Shown here: positions 47,627 to 57,840 of the stretch, piece by piece
How positions within the stretch are numbered: position 1 is the first letter of the stretch
Layout of the letters: the number at the start of each line of letters is the position of its first letter
NCBI GenBank assembly: GCA_033002965.1
Contig: JAURVB010013977.1
Span: forward strand, 1 to 64,000
Direction of reading: 5' to 3'
Origin: Piper betle
Taxonomy: Eukaryota > Streptophyta > Magnoliopsida > Piperales > Piperaceae
Length of the DNA: 64,000 nucleotides
Notes under the pieces: model-generated
The model's database searches: none
Seen by the model: only the letters and a program-made list of their open reading frames with translations
What the model was told of the DNA's origin: nothing
Program-made: the position numbers and the translations under genes

Positions 47627-47779
47627 TGTGAGATCTCTCAACTTAGTCCCACATCTAACACCTACTGGGAGAAGATCCTGTTTATAAGTGAAAAGGGACT
47701 ATAGATCTTTAACTTGGGTTAACCATTTTAAAGAAATAACTTAGGCCCATTACGTTGCACTTTGGGCCGGGTCGTTACA
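47627..47779 (+). repeat. Short LTR, right end of the composite
   Basis: 153 bp. It matches 44179-44330 including ACTTGGGTTAACCATT. Confidence 0.92.
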
Positions 47780-47873
47780 TGACCAAAGGTGGAATTCTTG
47801 TCCATCCACCCGGGTCATTGCACTTTGGGCCGGGTCGTTACATGACCAACGGTCAAACAGTGAAGGCAGCTGA
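47780..47873 (+). other. Copia remnant between the two short-LTR elements
   Basis: It begins with the TSD TGACC. At about 47815-47846 it has a partial copy of the short-LTR end (GCACTTTGGGCCGGGTCGTTACA in two parts) followed by TGACC again, a small duplication of the LTR-end/target junction. It ends with GCTGA (47869-47873), the TSD of the next element. Confidence 0.7.
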
Positions 47874-48725
47874 TGTGAGATCCTCAACTTAGTCCCACAT
47901 CTAATACCTAGTGGGAGAAGATCTTGTTTATAAGTGAGAATGGACTATAGATCTTTAACTTCCGGGGTACTCATTTTAAAGAAATGACTTAGCCCATTAC
48001 GTTGCACTTTGGGTTGGGTCATTACAAATGGTATCAGAGCCGACCTGGTTCCGTGTTAGATGGTGGGATGGACTAGGGATGTTGGCTAGGCTGCTGGTCA
48101 TGGGCCAAAAAGGTCATGGGCTGGGGCTAGCAACTGGCCAAGACTAGAAACGTTGGCTAGGCTGCCGGTCACGGGCCAAAAAGGATGTGGGCTGGGGCTA
48201 GCAACGGGCCAAGAATAGGCATTTCGGGGACGAAATTTCCTAAGGTGGGTGGATTGTGAGATCCCTCAACTTAGTCTCACATCTAGTACCTATTGGGAGA
48301 AGATCCTGTTTATAAGTGGGAATGGACTATATATCTTTAACTTCCGGGGTACTCATTTTAAAGAAATGACTTAGCCCATTACATTGCACTTTGGGCTGGG
48401 TCGTTACAAATGGTATCAGAGCCAACCTGGTTCCGTGTTAGATGGTGGGCTGGATTAGAAACGTTGGCTAGGCTGCCGGTCATTGGCCAGAAAGGTCGTG
48501 GGCTGGGGCTAGCAATGGAGCCAAGAATAGGCATTTCGGGGACGAAATTCCCTAAGGTGGGTGGATTGTGAGATCCCTCAACTTAGTCCCACATCTAATA
48601 CCTACTGGGAGAAGATCCTGTTTATAAGTGGGAATGGATTATAGATTTTTAACTTCCAAGGTACCCATTTTAAAGAAATAACTTAACCCATTACGTTGCA
48701 CTTTGGGCTGGGTCGTTACAGCTGA
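47869..48725 (+). mobile_element. Tandem TRIM: three short LTRs, two interiors, perfect TSD
   Basis: LTRs: 47874-48026 (153 bp), 48255-48408 (154), 48567-48720 (154). Interiors: 48027-48254 (228 bp) and 48409-48566 (158). TSD GCTGA at 47869-47873 and 48721-48725. Each interior has a PBS (TGGTATCAGAGCC at 48029-48041 and 48411-48423), a hairpin TTTCGGGGACGAAA (48222-48235, 48534-48547) and a PPT. The first interior is longer because a 70-bp segment (GGCTAGGCTGC...GGGGCTAGCAAC) is tandemly doubled. It codes for nothing and needs enzymes from other elements. The GGCTGGGGCTAGCAAC stretch gives the interior its identity. Confidence 0.92.
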
Positions 48726-49258
48726 ACTAGTAAGCCAGAGAAGACTTGATGTGGCTATGGTAGGTGGTGTTGAATGGTGACGAGTTTCAGTGGCAGCCAA
48801 GGGCACAACAAACTTGATGGTGTGGCAATCGGCAATGGTGGACACTCAAACATCTTTAAAAATCTCATCTTTAAAAATCGTTCAACAAATGAATGATCAT
48901 CCGATCGCTAACCAATCAATCACTCAAACAAACCATTGATGTTCTGATCCTTGCTGAAGTGACAATAGACTAACCAAACACTAACCGATCGAACAAACTT
49001 CATTTTCCTTAGTTCACCAATTGAATTATCGGCAATCGATCATGCTGCTGAAGGCACGACTGATCATTGGGGAACCAAGAATGAGAGCAATATGTTGGTT
49101 CTTCCGAGTGCTAAACTTCATTTTGTGGATATTTAGAGTGATTGGAATAACACCGTTGTTTGTAGTTTGTTTCAAGCATGATAAAAATAATTTTTTAAAA
49201 ATTCCCCAATTTACATATAATAATAAAAATAATTTTCTAAGGTGTGTTTGTGAGTAAT
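48726..49258 (-). other. Copia internal sequence, unassigned
   Basis: It lies between the TRIM and the recognisable gag. No motif was found on either strand. It should be the gag/pol junction area of the copia element, much decayed. Confidence 0.45.
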
Positions 49259-52060
49259 GAGAAATCGTAAAAGCTCTTCTATGGTCATGGTGGCAAGGTC
49301 CTTGACTTCTTTAATTGTCGTCACCTTGGGGCACCACTCCTTGGGAAGGCGGAGTAGAACTTTGTGGTTGAGTTTTGTCTTCCTACTTGAGACCTATAAT
49401 AATATTATTAAATAGTTATACATAGTATTAATGGTCTCACCATCCACCATTTTAAAGACTTCATATTTATGAATTGTAAAGACCCGGAAAATAATAATAA
49501 TAATAATAATGATGTTCGACGCAGTGGATCGAACGTGGGCAAAAAATTCGTTAGTTCGATAAGTATGAATTACCCGGTTAATTGAAAAGTAATTTTTAAA
49601 TGGATAATTCTAGTTGAATCGGTCGAGTCGACTACATTATTTATCCAGTTAACCATTTAAGAGAACCATACCATGTACCCATTTAACAGGTTAAGTGGAC
49701 CATGTTGATTACCCAATTACCTGGTTAAGGGAATTACAGTGAAAGGGTGCTTCCATGTACCCTACCCGTCATTTTATTCATTATAAAAGGAAAAGGGGGG
49801 GGGTCGTCATCTACATTTTTCCTCCTTAGACAGACACCGGATTTCCTCCTTCGCTCGGGTAATTTTCTTTCCTATCTTTTTCTTTTGTTGCATTCATACA
49901 CATGTTGCATAAATCATAAACATGATAAACATAAGAATTAAATGAGCAATCAACAAGGGAAGAAGAAAACCAAGAGGAAGTCCTACTGTTTTCTAGGGGC
50001 AACCACTCCATGTTTCATTTCATGGTGCGGGGTTGACGTGCTGGAGGTGGGAATTTCTCCCGACGGTGATGCTAGCCGGATGGAGTCACCTTAGAGGGCC
50101 AAAACAGACCGTCGAGGAGGTACGCAGGTCTGAAATCCGAGGGGAGATCAGGTTGGTGTTGCCATGGGTGGTGTTGCTGGCCAGACGTCGATTCGCCATG
50201 GAAAGTGCAGACTGGCTGTCACCTAGGGTGGTGCTGGTCGTCACCTTGATGGGGCAGGACATGGTCACCATGGCTGCTGGTCGGCCACCATTAATGGTGA
50301 AATTAAGGTCCCCATATAGGGTGTAGTCCGAGTTTCATGAGATAGCAGCGGATAAATATTGGATCTTTGGGGTTTTCCAATCGGATCAGTGGGGTAGATA
50401 GAAGATGGGGTCTAAAATGGGGTGGAAGGAAAAGAAGACATGCTGGTCGGGTGCTATTTATGTGGCCGACTAGAGTAGTCATCATGGGTCTGGTCAGGTG
50501 CTGTTTATGTGGCCGACTAGGGTAGACGCCATGGCTCATGGGCTGATTATGTAACCGACATGGAGTCACCATGGTCAGGTCGGGGTTGCTAATTGGGTGG
50601 CCGGAATGGGGTCGCCAAGGACTGGTTGAGGGTTGCCATGCGGTGGCCAAGTTGGAGACGCCATGGCAGCAAATGGAGGCTGCCACGTTACTGGTTGGTC
50701 GCCATGCATGATGAAAATACCCGCTTTCATGGGTTGACTACAATAAAGCTGGGAGCTTTGGGGTCGTTAAATGAATTGTTAAAGTAGAATGGCAACCAGG
50801 TAAATATGGGAGAACTCGATGCGGTTGAGTTAGAATATAAGGTAAATACAAAAGAATTAAGTATGGGACATGTTAATAATTAAATTATCAATTAGATAAT
50901 GGGGATTTGGATGGGGATAATTAATAATTAATTATCATTAGAATTACTGAAAATTTAATAAGAAATGAAGATTAACATGAACTAATTACATCATTTAAAA
51001 TTGATAGTATATTAGTTATGTAAGTTGCATGAAGGTTCATGCAAAATAAAATTATACTAATGTATAATTTTATGCCCTCATTTAGATTAGGGTTCACGGG
51101 TCACAGTCAGACGAAATCACAAGTCAGGTACGTATAATGGGTAGAACATCGTATTTTCCTTGTTTGTAGCCTTGGTCGGACTGAGCCCATATTCGACCAC
51201 CATACACCGAGTGCAACCGGGGTCAAAGAATTGACTTAGTCTGACAGTAGGTCGTACTATGTGCGTAAAGTTTGTAATGCATTAACATTGTTTTGGAGTA
51301 GTGATAGCCGCCCCATAAAAAGGCTACGGCCGGGGTGTGCAAGGCACTGGCACTGGAGTGCAGTGATAGCCTCCCCATAAAAAGGCTACGGCCGGGGTGA
51401 GCGAGGCACTGGCACTAGAATTGGTAGCGAGAGCTTCCCCACAAACGGGGCGTAGCAATCACCTGAGTGCATTGATAGCTTCCCCACAAAAAGGCTACGG
51501 CCGGGGAGTGCGAGGCACTGGCACTGGAGACGGTAGTGGCAGCCTCCCCACAAAAGGGCTACAGCCGGGGTGTGCGGATCATAGCGGATACCTCCTCCGC
51601 ATTAATTTGGAGTATAGCGGAATTGCTCCACCACATATTAAAATAAACATAAGGAAATAGTGGAATGTACTTGATTTGTTTTATCTGTTATACTACTTAG
51701 TGTTGTAATCACTAACGCGGAATTGCCTCCGCAGGTGTGCAGATACAAAATTAGGTGATTGACAACCAGGGCATGGAGCAAAATAAATATGAGGACTCCT
51801 TTTTTTATTTATTGGAGAAATAAGTGTAGCTACTAGGAAACGGTCTAAGAATGTGGGATCTTTATATATGTTTTTGTTAAAAAAATGTTAGACATATTTG
51901 CTTAATTGAGAGTAACACCTGGCCAGCTAGGCCCACAATGTTGTGACAAATAGAGGGTCGTTACATGAATGAGGAGGCTATTCTTGAACTCTTTAACTTC
52001 AGAGTTTCCCCTATGGGTCACTCAAGTAGTAACCAAATTTCCTTTACCGATTGGCAAAGG
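49259..52060 (-). pseudogene. SIRE/Maximus-type copia gag remnant, split by a solo LTR (parts 49259-49474 and 51971-52060)
   Basis: Read on the minus strand across the solo LTR, 51966-52060 leads into 49474-49259: YEVFKMVDGETINTMY, then a frameshifted segment with LNHKVLLRLPKEWCPKVTTI and DLATMTIEELLRFL. This is the pattern of the copia Gag (UBN2-type) domain, where YELFKM, ETI-MY, R-LP-W-PKV and L--EEL are conserved. A stop and a frameshift lie near 49390. It marks the element as Ty1/copia in minus orientation. Confidence 0.8.
49470..51970 (+). mobile_element. Solo LTR, family A, full length, with perfect TSD
   Basis: The LTR is 49475-51965 (2491 bp), TGTAAAGACCCGG...GGGTCGTTACA, with TSD TGAAT on both sides. 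It is the reference copy for family A: (AAT)n at 49484-49512, pyrimidine-rich leader (49800-49880), GC-rich body (49980-50770), AT-rich part, conserved core (51180-51245), GC-rich modules (51300-51575) and conserved 3' part with GCGGAATTGCCTCCGC at 51717-51732. Open frames in the body are matched in the LTR at 9700-10550 and are not genes. Solo LTRs arise when the two LTRs of an element recombine. Confidence 0.92.
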
Positions 52061-52359
52061 GATACCCTATTAAATTTAGTCTCACTGAGAGCACAGAGAG
52101 CATTTATGCCCTAGGCATGGGTGTTGTGAGCCTTCTTCTCATGCTCACTCCAAGATTACCTAGTTGTAATGGTGTTCCGATGACCACTTAAAATAATTTG
52201 TCAAATTTCAAAATCATTTGAAAATAGAAAAATTCTCATTCTAGTCTTTCAATAGTTGTAATTGGTTTCATTGAAGTGTGGTGGTCTAGTGATGAAGAGC
52301 CCTTTGGTTTGCCTTGAGTGGAAGTTGGCCATCTTGATTTACCAAGCTTTGAAATCAAT
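52061..52359 (-). other. Copia leader and decayed PBS
   Basis: About 300 bp between gag and the 5' LTR. GCTTTGAAATCA at 52346-52357 aligns with GCTCTGATACCA, the complement of the initiator-Met PBS, with three changes; it is 2 bp from the LTR. Confidence 0.6.
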
Positions 52360-53907
52360 TGATAGTGTGTATGTGGGTGAGAGCAAATTAAGATCACTAA
52401 GCAAACAAGTTACATCCCCACAATACCCCTTATAAGATTAGAATAATGGACAATTAGTGGAAATGATTTAACACAAAGAATATAAACCAATAGACAAAAA
52501 TAAAAAATAATGAAGGCAAATTAGAAATCCTAATAAGTGTCGTATGTAAGGCAACACAAGTTTAAACTCACAAAGATAATTGCTATTGTGAATCAATCAA
52601 ACTATACAAGTTTCTAACTGACTTTGGTCTTGTTCACTTAGTTCTCTAAAGCGATCAAGTGAAACATAATAGAACTAAATGAAGTGTGCAACAAAATGAA
52701 TCACAATGAAAACAAGCACAAAATTAGAGAAAGGAAGAGACAAGAGACAAGAGATTTTTCAAGATGTTAGGAACTCGTACTCCTCTCTTCTAGCCCACCA
52801 AGTTTATGGTAGGTCTTCTTAGTTTCACCATAGCAACCAACTTCTACACCTTACAAGCAACTACAAGGATTCCTTCACAAGCACCCACCAAGTGCTAAGG
52901 AAGCTTGCACCCCTAACACCTTATGAGTCTCCAACAAGCCTTCCTTCACAAGCACCAAGTGCCAAGAATCTATGCTACCATTTCCCAATACCCTAGGAGC
53001 AACACCACTTGACGCTAGCTCTCCCTTACCAAGCTCGCACCTTGAGCCAAGGGAGACTTCAATCCAAGCACCTTTCTTCTTCGCCCAAGTACTCACACAC
53101 ACTCCCAACACCTTGGAAGCTCACACACTCGAGCTAAGCCGCACCACACCCCTCTCTTAGGATTTACACAATAAAAGCACAGAATAGAAGCTGATAGGTA
53201 AAGTCAATCTTAAACACAAGTTTGAGCTTCCTAGAGTTCTAAGAGAGTACTAGGTGTTCAGTAGCATCAAAGGTTTCTCAAAATGCACCCCCAAAGCCTT
53301 ATTTATAGATTTGGAACCACCTTCTCAAAATAGTAGCCATTGAGATTTGAATCCCCAAAGTTTACTTTTTTAACAGTTAGTTTTGGAAACTTTATTTGAT
53401 GATCGACTGCCAAACAACTTGCCAAAGTCTCTGTCGGTTGTCCATTTGAACTAGCCTCAATCTTTGGTTCATCTTCAGATGTAGAAGACGTTTACCAAAG
53501 TCTCCACCCGAGCTTCACAAAACTATTGTAACTGACCGATGTGAAGTCGATACTCTGTCGAAGTCTTTCACAACTTCATCTCTCCTTCCCACCTCAAAGA
53601 TCGGTTGGCTGAACATCTTACCGAAGCTCTGCCAAAGTTCATCACTTCAGCCCTGAGGTTTATCCAACTGATCTTTGGCTACCGAACACTCTACCAAAGT
53701 ATTTGCTGAAGTTTGCATCAGCTCTTCATTGGTCTAAACCCCCATGCTTCAGCTGTTGAAGCTCCTACTATAGTGCTGCTGAACTTCCTTGAGACTTCAA
53801 CTTTAATTTGCATCTTCATGTTTTGATTGCATATGTTGGTGCATAAGACTCTCCATGTTTATACTTAGATAGTTTGAAGTGTTGTCGTATCAAAATAAAG
53901 TTCAATG
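52360..53907 (-). repeat. 5' LTR of the copia element
   Basis: About 1548 bp, from TGATAGTGTGTATG to TAAAGTTCAATG (plus strand). The uninterrupted stretch 52745-52830 shows the site where Athila inserted in the other LTR. A duplicated segment around 52880-53120 (CCTTCACAAGCACC...AAGTGC repeats) adds length. The frames at 52875-53160 are within it and not coding. Confidence 0.8.
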
Positions 53908-53911
53908 GACC

Positions 53912-54240
53912 TTGGAAGGCATGAACAAAACTTAAAATTGAAGAAAACTAAAAACATGTTTGATGCCTGGCACCTAAACATTAATTGGGGTTTTTAGCAC
54001 CTTGGGACTGACTATGAGTTATTGCATCTATACTTGAGTTGGCAAATGTAGTGGCTACCACAAGACCCACATGAAACTGAATATAAACTATTAGTTATCG
54101 CTAGCACTGTCAAGATAATAGCTTCAAACATGAACTTTGGTCTTTGCTTAAGGGAGATGCACCAAAACATATGTGTAGTACATCCACCGAGACATTATTG
54201 AATAAAATAAAACTAGGTAAAAATATATTATGAACTCTAG
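53912..54240 (-). mobile_element. Family-E LTR, right part
   Basis: Continuation of 31553-32249. It aligns in reverse complement with 8203-8830 in part and with 2154-2303 at its far end (ACTACACxxATGxxTTTGGTGCAT). It contains the empty site for the LTR-B insertion of the other copy. Confidence 0.65.
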
Positions 54241-55483
54241 GCCTTGCATGCTTTGACTTAATATGTGAAAGCTATGAGCTTGGCTTCATACTAGTATAAC
54301 AATAACATGGCAACCAAAAACTTATAACATGGGAACATATTGAAAACCGGTTTCAAACATCGCTTAATCCGTTTAATTATTGTAAAACAAATGATCTTAA
54401 AGCCACAAAAAACAAATAAACGATGGAATTTATCCATGTGTTGATCCAAGCTCTACGATGCTCAACTCCAAATTTCCTTATCTGAATAATAATATAAAGG
54501 TATATTAAAACCCAAATTAACCCAAATCTGGTCACGGCATATGCCTTGGTCGAAATTGACTACTGGCGACGCATATGATGGGTGGGTATTTTTTTTATTA
54601 TTAAATCTGGGTTATCCTTGTAATTATATAATACATATTAGAGTTTAAGGCGGAAATGACTTCATGCCATGTGTCACCATTACACTGGTCTATGTATATG
54701 ATTTCTGTGTAGTGCCTTTGGCCAATAGGCAAAAGTGACCCGTGTCCTTGTACTCTTCACGGGCTGCAAATTTTGTGCCTTTCAGGCGACAAAGTTGGTT
54801 TCAAAGTTCTATCATGCAAAAAAGTTACTACAATTAAAGATTATGAAAGATTATATATAACGAGGTGTGATCTCATGAGATGCACAAGGTATATTTGATA
54901 GATTCTAATTTTAAAAATAATTTTTTTTATTTTTTATCTTATTAAATAATGAGATAGACGATAATTAATGTATTTTAGAGATAAATTATAATTTTGTAGA
55001 TAACTTCTTATTTTTATCTCATCTTAATGATAGTTGTGTAATAACTTGGAGATAGATTCTAATTTTAAAGATGTACACTAATTATAGTTTTTTTTTTAGT
55101 TTTATTGTATTTTGATTGGTGAGTTACCAACTTTTAATCTCATGTCAACATTTAGTTCCCCTTTTATCAACAAAAATAGATTTACTTTTTATTGTATTTT
55201 GATCAACTTATTTACCTACTTTTACTTCCAGGTCAATATTTAATTCCCCTTTTATTATTAAAAATAAATTTCTTCAACTAATTTTTATTCATATTATACT
55301 ATTGATTAAGTTTTATAAATTTTATTAGAATTATTATGGTTTTTAGAATAGGATCTTAATTTTAAATAAAATTTAAATTTATACACAATTTAATTTCAAT
55401 ATTTTAAAATTGATTTAAATGCAATTAATATTAGAATTTGGTTTTAATTATTTCAATGTTTTCAACATACTTTCATTGTTTTA
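54241..55483. other. Unassigned, then AT-rich tract with a 95-bp tandem duplication
   Basis: 54241-54860 may be more family E plus unique sequence; nothing coding is visible. 54861-55483 is very AT-rich; 55091-55180 and 55181-55280 are two related copies around TTTTATTGTATTTTGAT and TTCCCCTTTTAT. It may be the body of a small non-autonomous Helitron, since a Helitron-like end follows. Confidence 0.5.
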
Positions 55484-55519
55484 AACACATGCCTGCGCAT
55501 TGCACGCGTTCTTCCCTAG
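55484..55519 (+). mobile_element. Helitron-like 3' terminus
   Basis: CACATGCCTGCGCATTGCAC then GCGTTCTTCCCTAG, followed by T at 55520. It fits the plant Helitron 3' end: a GC-rich imperfect hairpin (TGCGCATTGCACGCG) about 10 bases before CTRR (here CTAG), inserted ahead of T. The 5' TC end was not recognised and no helicase is present, so it would be non-autonomous. Confidence 0.55.
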
Positions 55520-56091
55520 TAAATAATAAATGTACTATAACCTGACACTAACATCTCGTGACGTACACAGCCCAATATTGTTCCATGTATGAATTAATAT
55601 GAACCATTACATGTAATTCAAAAAATATAATCGCCTTCGATAATAAAGCCACTATATACGGTTATGGAAGGGACACCAATCGAGTACTGTATCTTACGAA
55701 GGAGCAAGCCTATAGAACTATGTCATGATGAACGCAATCGTAAATATTAAATGGGTGAGTCAGTTTCATAAATACATCACCTTTCGATTAATGTGAATTT
55801 CTTTTTAAAGAAATAAATATTTACCTACAAAAGAAATATCAGCCAGCATTTTAACACTTGACAGTTGCACCATTCTTAATTTCTACTGACAAAAGCGAGT
55901 CTATCTACCCTTTTAAACAAATAAAGGACCATGCAAGTCTTGCAATGCCCGAATTTATTCACACAAGTGAAAACCAAGTACATTTGTATATTGACCTATA
56001 TAAGTAGAACAACACCTCAGAAGCACAATATTACGAAAACCTACCACGCAAACATCTACTTTCAACATGCACTTTACATACTTTCCATGTA
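55520..56091. other. Unassigned sequence; possible 3' UTR of a minus-strand exon
   Basis: No transposon family is recognised, which is unusual here. AATAAA on the minus strand at 55959-55954 is 133 bp beyond the possible stop at 56092 and could be a polyadenylation signal. Confidence 0.3.
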
Positions 56092-56205
56092 CTAGTGCAT
56101 CAAGACGGGTTCAGGAGGCTTTGTTCCAGGCAACTTTATCCGAGTCCCAGAAGAGGCCAAGGGGCCACTGCTCCTGACATTAGGAGCAACAGTTTTATAC
56201 ATCAA
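56092..56205 (-). CDS. Possible last exon of an unidentified gene (or captured fragment)
   Basis: A 37-residue frame on the minus strand contains VAPNVRSSGPLASSGTR and ends IKLPGTKPPEPVLMH before TAG. It has a more protein-like composition and more balanced bases than its surroundings, and a candidate splice acceptor (ATGTCAG) lies inside it. I do not recognise the family. No upstream exon was found, so it may be a lone fragment, perhaps moved by a Helitron, or chance. Confidence 0.25.
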   Translation of the reverse strand: MMYKTVAPNVRSSGPLASSGTRIKLPGTKPPEPVLMH

Positions 56206-56740
56206 TCAGTGATCAGCTTTCTTAGACTAACCACACTGAATGGTTTAGAAGTGTTAAATTAAATTCAACTTAGACTTTATAAAGCAATGAAATGCATTGA
56301 GCATTTCATTGAGAAAACCTGCAAGAGCTGCATAAAGCCATTCAATTACACAATATGCAAGTATTGTCTGCGCACCAGGGTCATTCATCATTGCAGGTTT
56401 TAAAAAACAATGAGAATCACCTGTGGAAAAGGGGTGGTCATGTCATGAAGTACATGCCATATTCACAAGGAATAAACTTTTATATACACTTAATGTTTTT
56501 AGAAGTCTTTATAACAGTAATTTTCATTCAATTTATGCTTTTTTTGGTTTTTCCTATAAATTTTGGGTGTTCCGAACATTGTACAAGTTTTTTATGGAAT
56601 AAAGTTCTTTCTTGTGGTTATCTTGCCCTTGTTTCTCTCCAATTCGTATGGAGTTTTTCTCCCACTTTTGTCCAATTTTCTTCCTCCAATTAATCATCTA
56701 AACAACTCGGATCCATTATCATGAAATGATTGCTCATAGT
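56206..56740. other. Unassigned sequence
   Basis: It contains a 112-codon plus-strand frame (56355-56693) rich in Phe, Leu and Ile without a recognisable domain or homologue in the window; base composition explains its hydrophobic look. I do not call it a gene. Confidence 0.4.
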
Positions 56741-57486
56741 GAAAAGGGCAGCACCCTTAAAAAATTTGGTTCAGTCTGACACATGGCGGCACTCTTAAAA
56801 AAATTACTATGTGGGAATCTTGGTCGATTTGAGTTCATATTTGACCACCATGCACCAAGCGCAACTGAGGTCAATGAATTAACTCAATCCGACATAGGGC
56901 AGTACCTCCTGAAAGATTAAATACCTACCCTTATGCCGAAAGGGGTGACAGGGCGTAGTGGCGCAAGATGGCTCATTATGTACTTATGATACAGAGAGGG
57001 TGAATCAATGGCAAATATTGGTAACTACAGGCCGAGGGTTACATAGCGTGTGTGCTCATACATGGGATTGTAGTTGGATGGGCAGCCATGCTTCCAGCAT
57101 ATTAAGAGCTCAACATAAGCTCATAATCACTAAAAGACATAATTTAAACATTGTGGGATATATTAATTGTTTCTTGTAATTATACGCCTTTGTGTTTTTA
57201 TCATTAACATGGAATTGCCTCCGCAGGTATCAGCATGGAAGGATGGGTAGAGTCGGGACAGTTGGATGACTCTATTATTAGACTATTCTTTTCTTGAGGT
57301 TGTTTGCATGGCAGTGGTATTTTGGTTCGATTCATGGGACTTAGATTATTCCGAGCATTTATTATATTAACTTTTATGTCAAGAGTTTATTTAAAATCTT
57401 GAAAATTAATAGAAAATTAATTTATGAGACACTTAGTTTCATATAGTAACATTTGGCTCGTGGCTCGGAATGGGCAGGTCGTTACA
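56741..57486 (+). mobile_element. Family-D LTR, 5' truncated
   Basis: It has two tandem conserved-core copies (about 56755-56780 partial, 56830-56905), the CTACCCTTATGCCGAAAGGGG block, CATGGAATTGCCTCCGCAGG near 57210 and an end GGGCAGGTCGTTACA. It is collinear with 17380-18084. Confidence 0.75.
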
Positions 57487-57840
57487 CATGCAATGTTTAT
57501 GTTATATATGGATGCAAGTTATGAATGTTGATCATGTGGTAAGTAGATTTACAATTTAATCGTTGTTTTTCTTCATTCTCACCTTATTCTCAGACTCAAA
57601 ATTTGTATTCAGCACTAAGCGGACAAAGTTTATTTTTGTACACGTGTTAAGAGATCCTTAGGGCAATAGGATGGAGATGCTTAGCATTTAAGAGTTCATT
57701 TTTTCTATTATTTGCATGTTAATACAATAGTTGTAATAGACTTTGTTGAGAGGTACTCAATGGTTATGTAATGTACGCATTGACTTTTAATTTAGTTTTA
57801 TATAGGGAACAAAATATCGATCTACTCAACAAGACTATTC
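57487..57840 (+). mobile_element. Family-E LTR fragment
   Basis: It matches 9090-9330 with gaps: GGATGGAGATGCTTAGCATT against GATGGAGAAACTCAGCACTT, then TTTGCATGTTAATACAATAG. Both ends are truncated. Confidence 0.55.

Larger units (their letters stand above)
44179..47779 (+). mobile_element. Composite three-LTR element: short LTR - gag - long LTR A' - TRIM interior - short LTR
   Basis: Perfect TSD TGACC (44174-44178 and 47780-47784). The parts are: short LTR 44179-44330; PBS 44333-44345; intact gag 44512-45678; pre-PPT hairpin and PPT 45711-45744; a 1727-bp long LTR 45745-47471; a second, decayed PBS (TGGTATCATAGC, from 47474); a 155-bp TRIM interior with its own hairpin and PPT (47594-47626); short LTR 47627-47779. 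Both end LTRs are of one subfamily (five substitutions and one indel by eye) and differ from those of the adjacent TRIM. The middle LTR sits exactly between a PPT and a PBS, where an LTR of the same family would be expected, and has no TSD of its own. Confidence 0.8.
32250..53907 (-). mobile_element. SIRE/Maximus-like Ty1/copia element, internally deleted, host of four nested insertions
   Basis: The element lies on the minus strand: 5' LTR 52360-53907, 3' LTR 32250-42862 (split by Athila), decayed PBS at 52346-52357, gag remnant at 52060-49250 and PPT at 42863-42876. Flanking CGACC and GGACC form a 4-of-5 TSD, and the E-type LTR rejoins across them as in an uninterrupted copy. Without its insertions it is about 5.3 kb with about 2.5 kb of interior. 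I recognise no protease, integrase or reverse transcriptase, so pol has been lost and it could move only with help. It is the oldest element of this nest. Confidence 0.8.

Noticed and set aside
56355..56693. Membrane protein gene of 112 codons
   Set aside because: Hydrophobicity follows from T-rich sequence; no family, no conserved neighbour, no clear gene signals.
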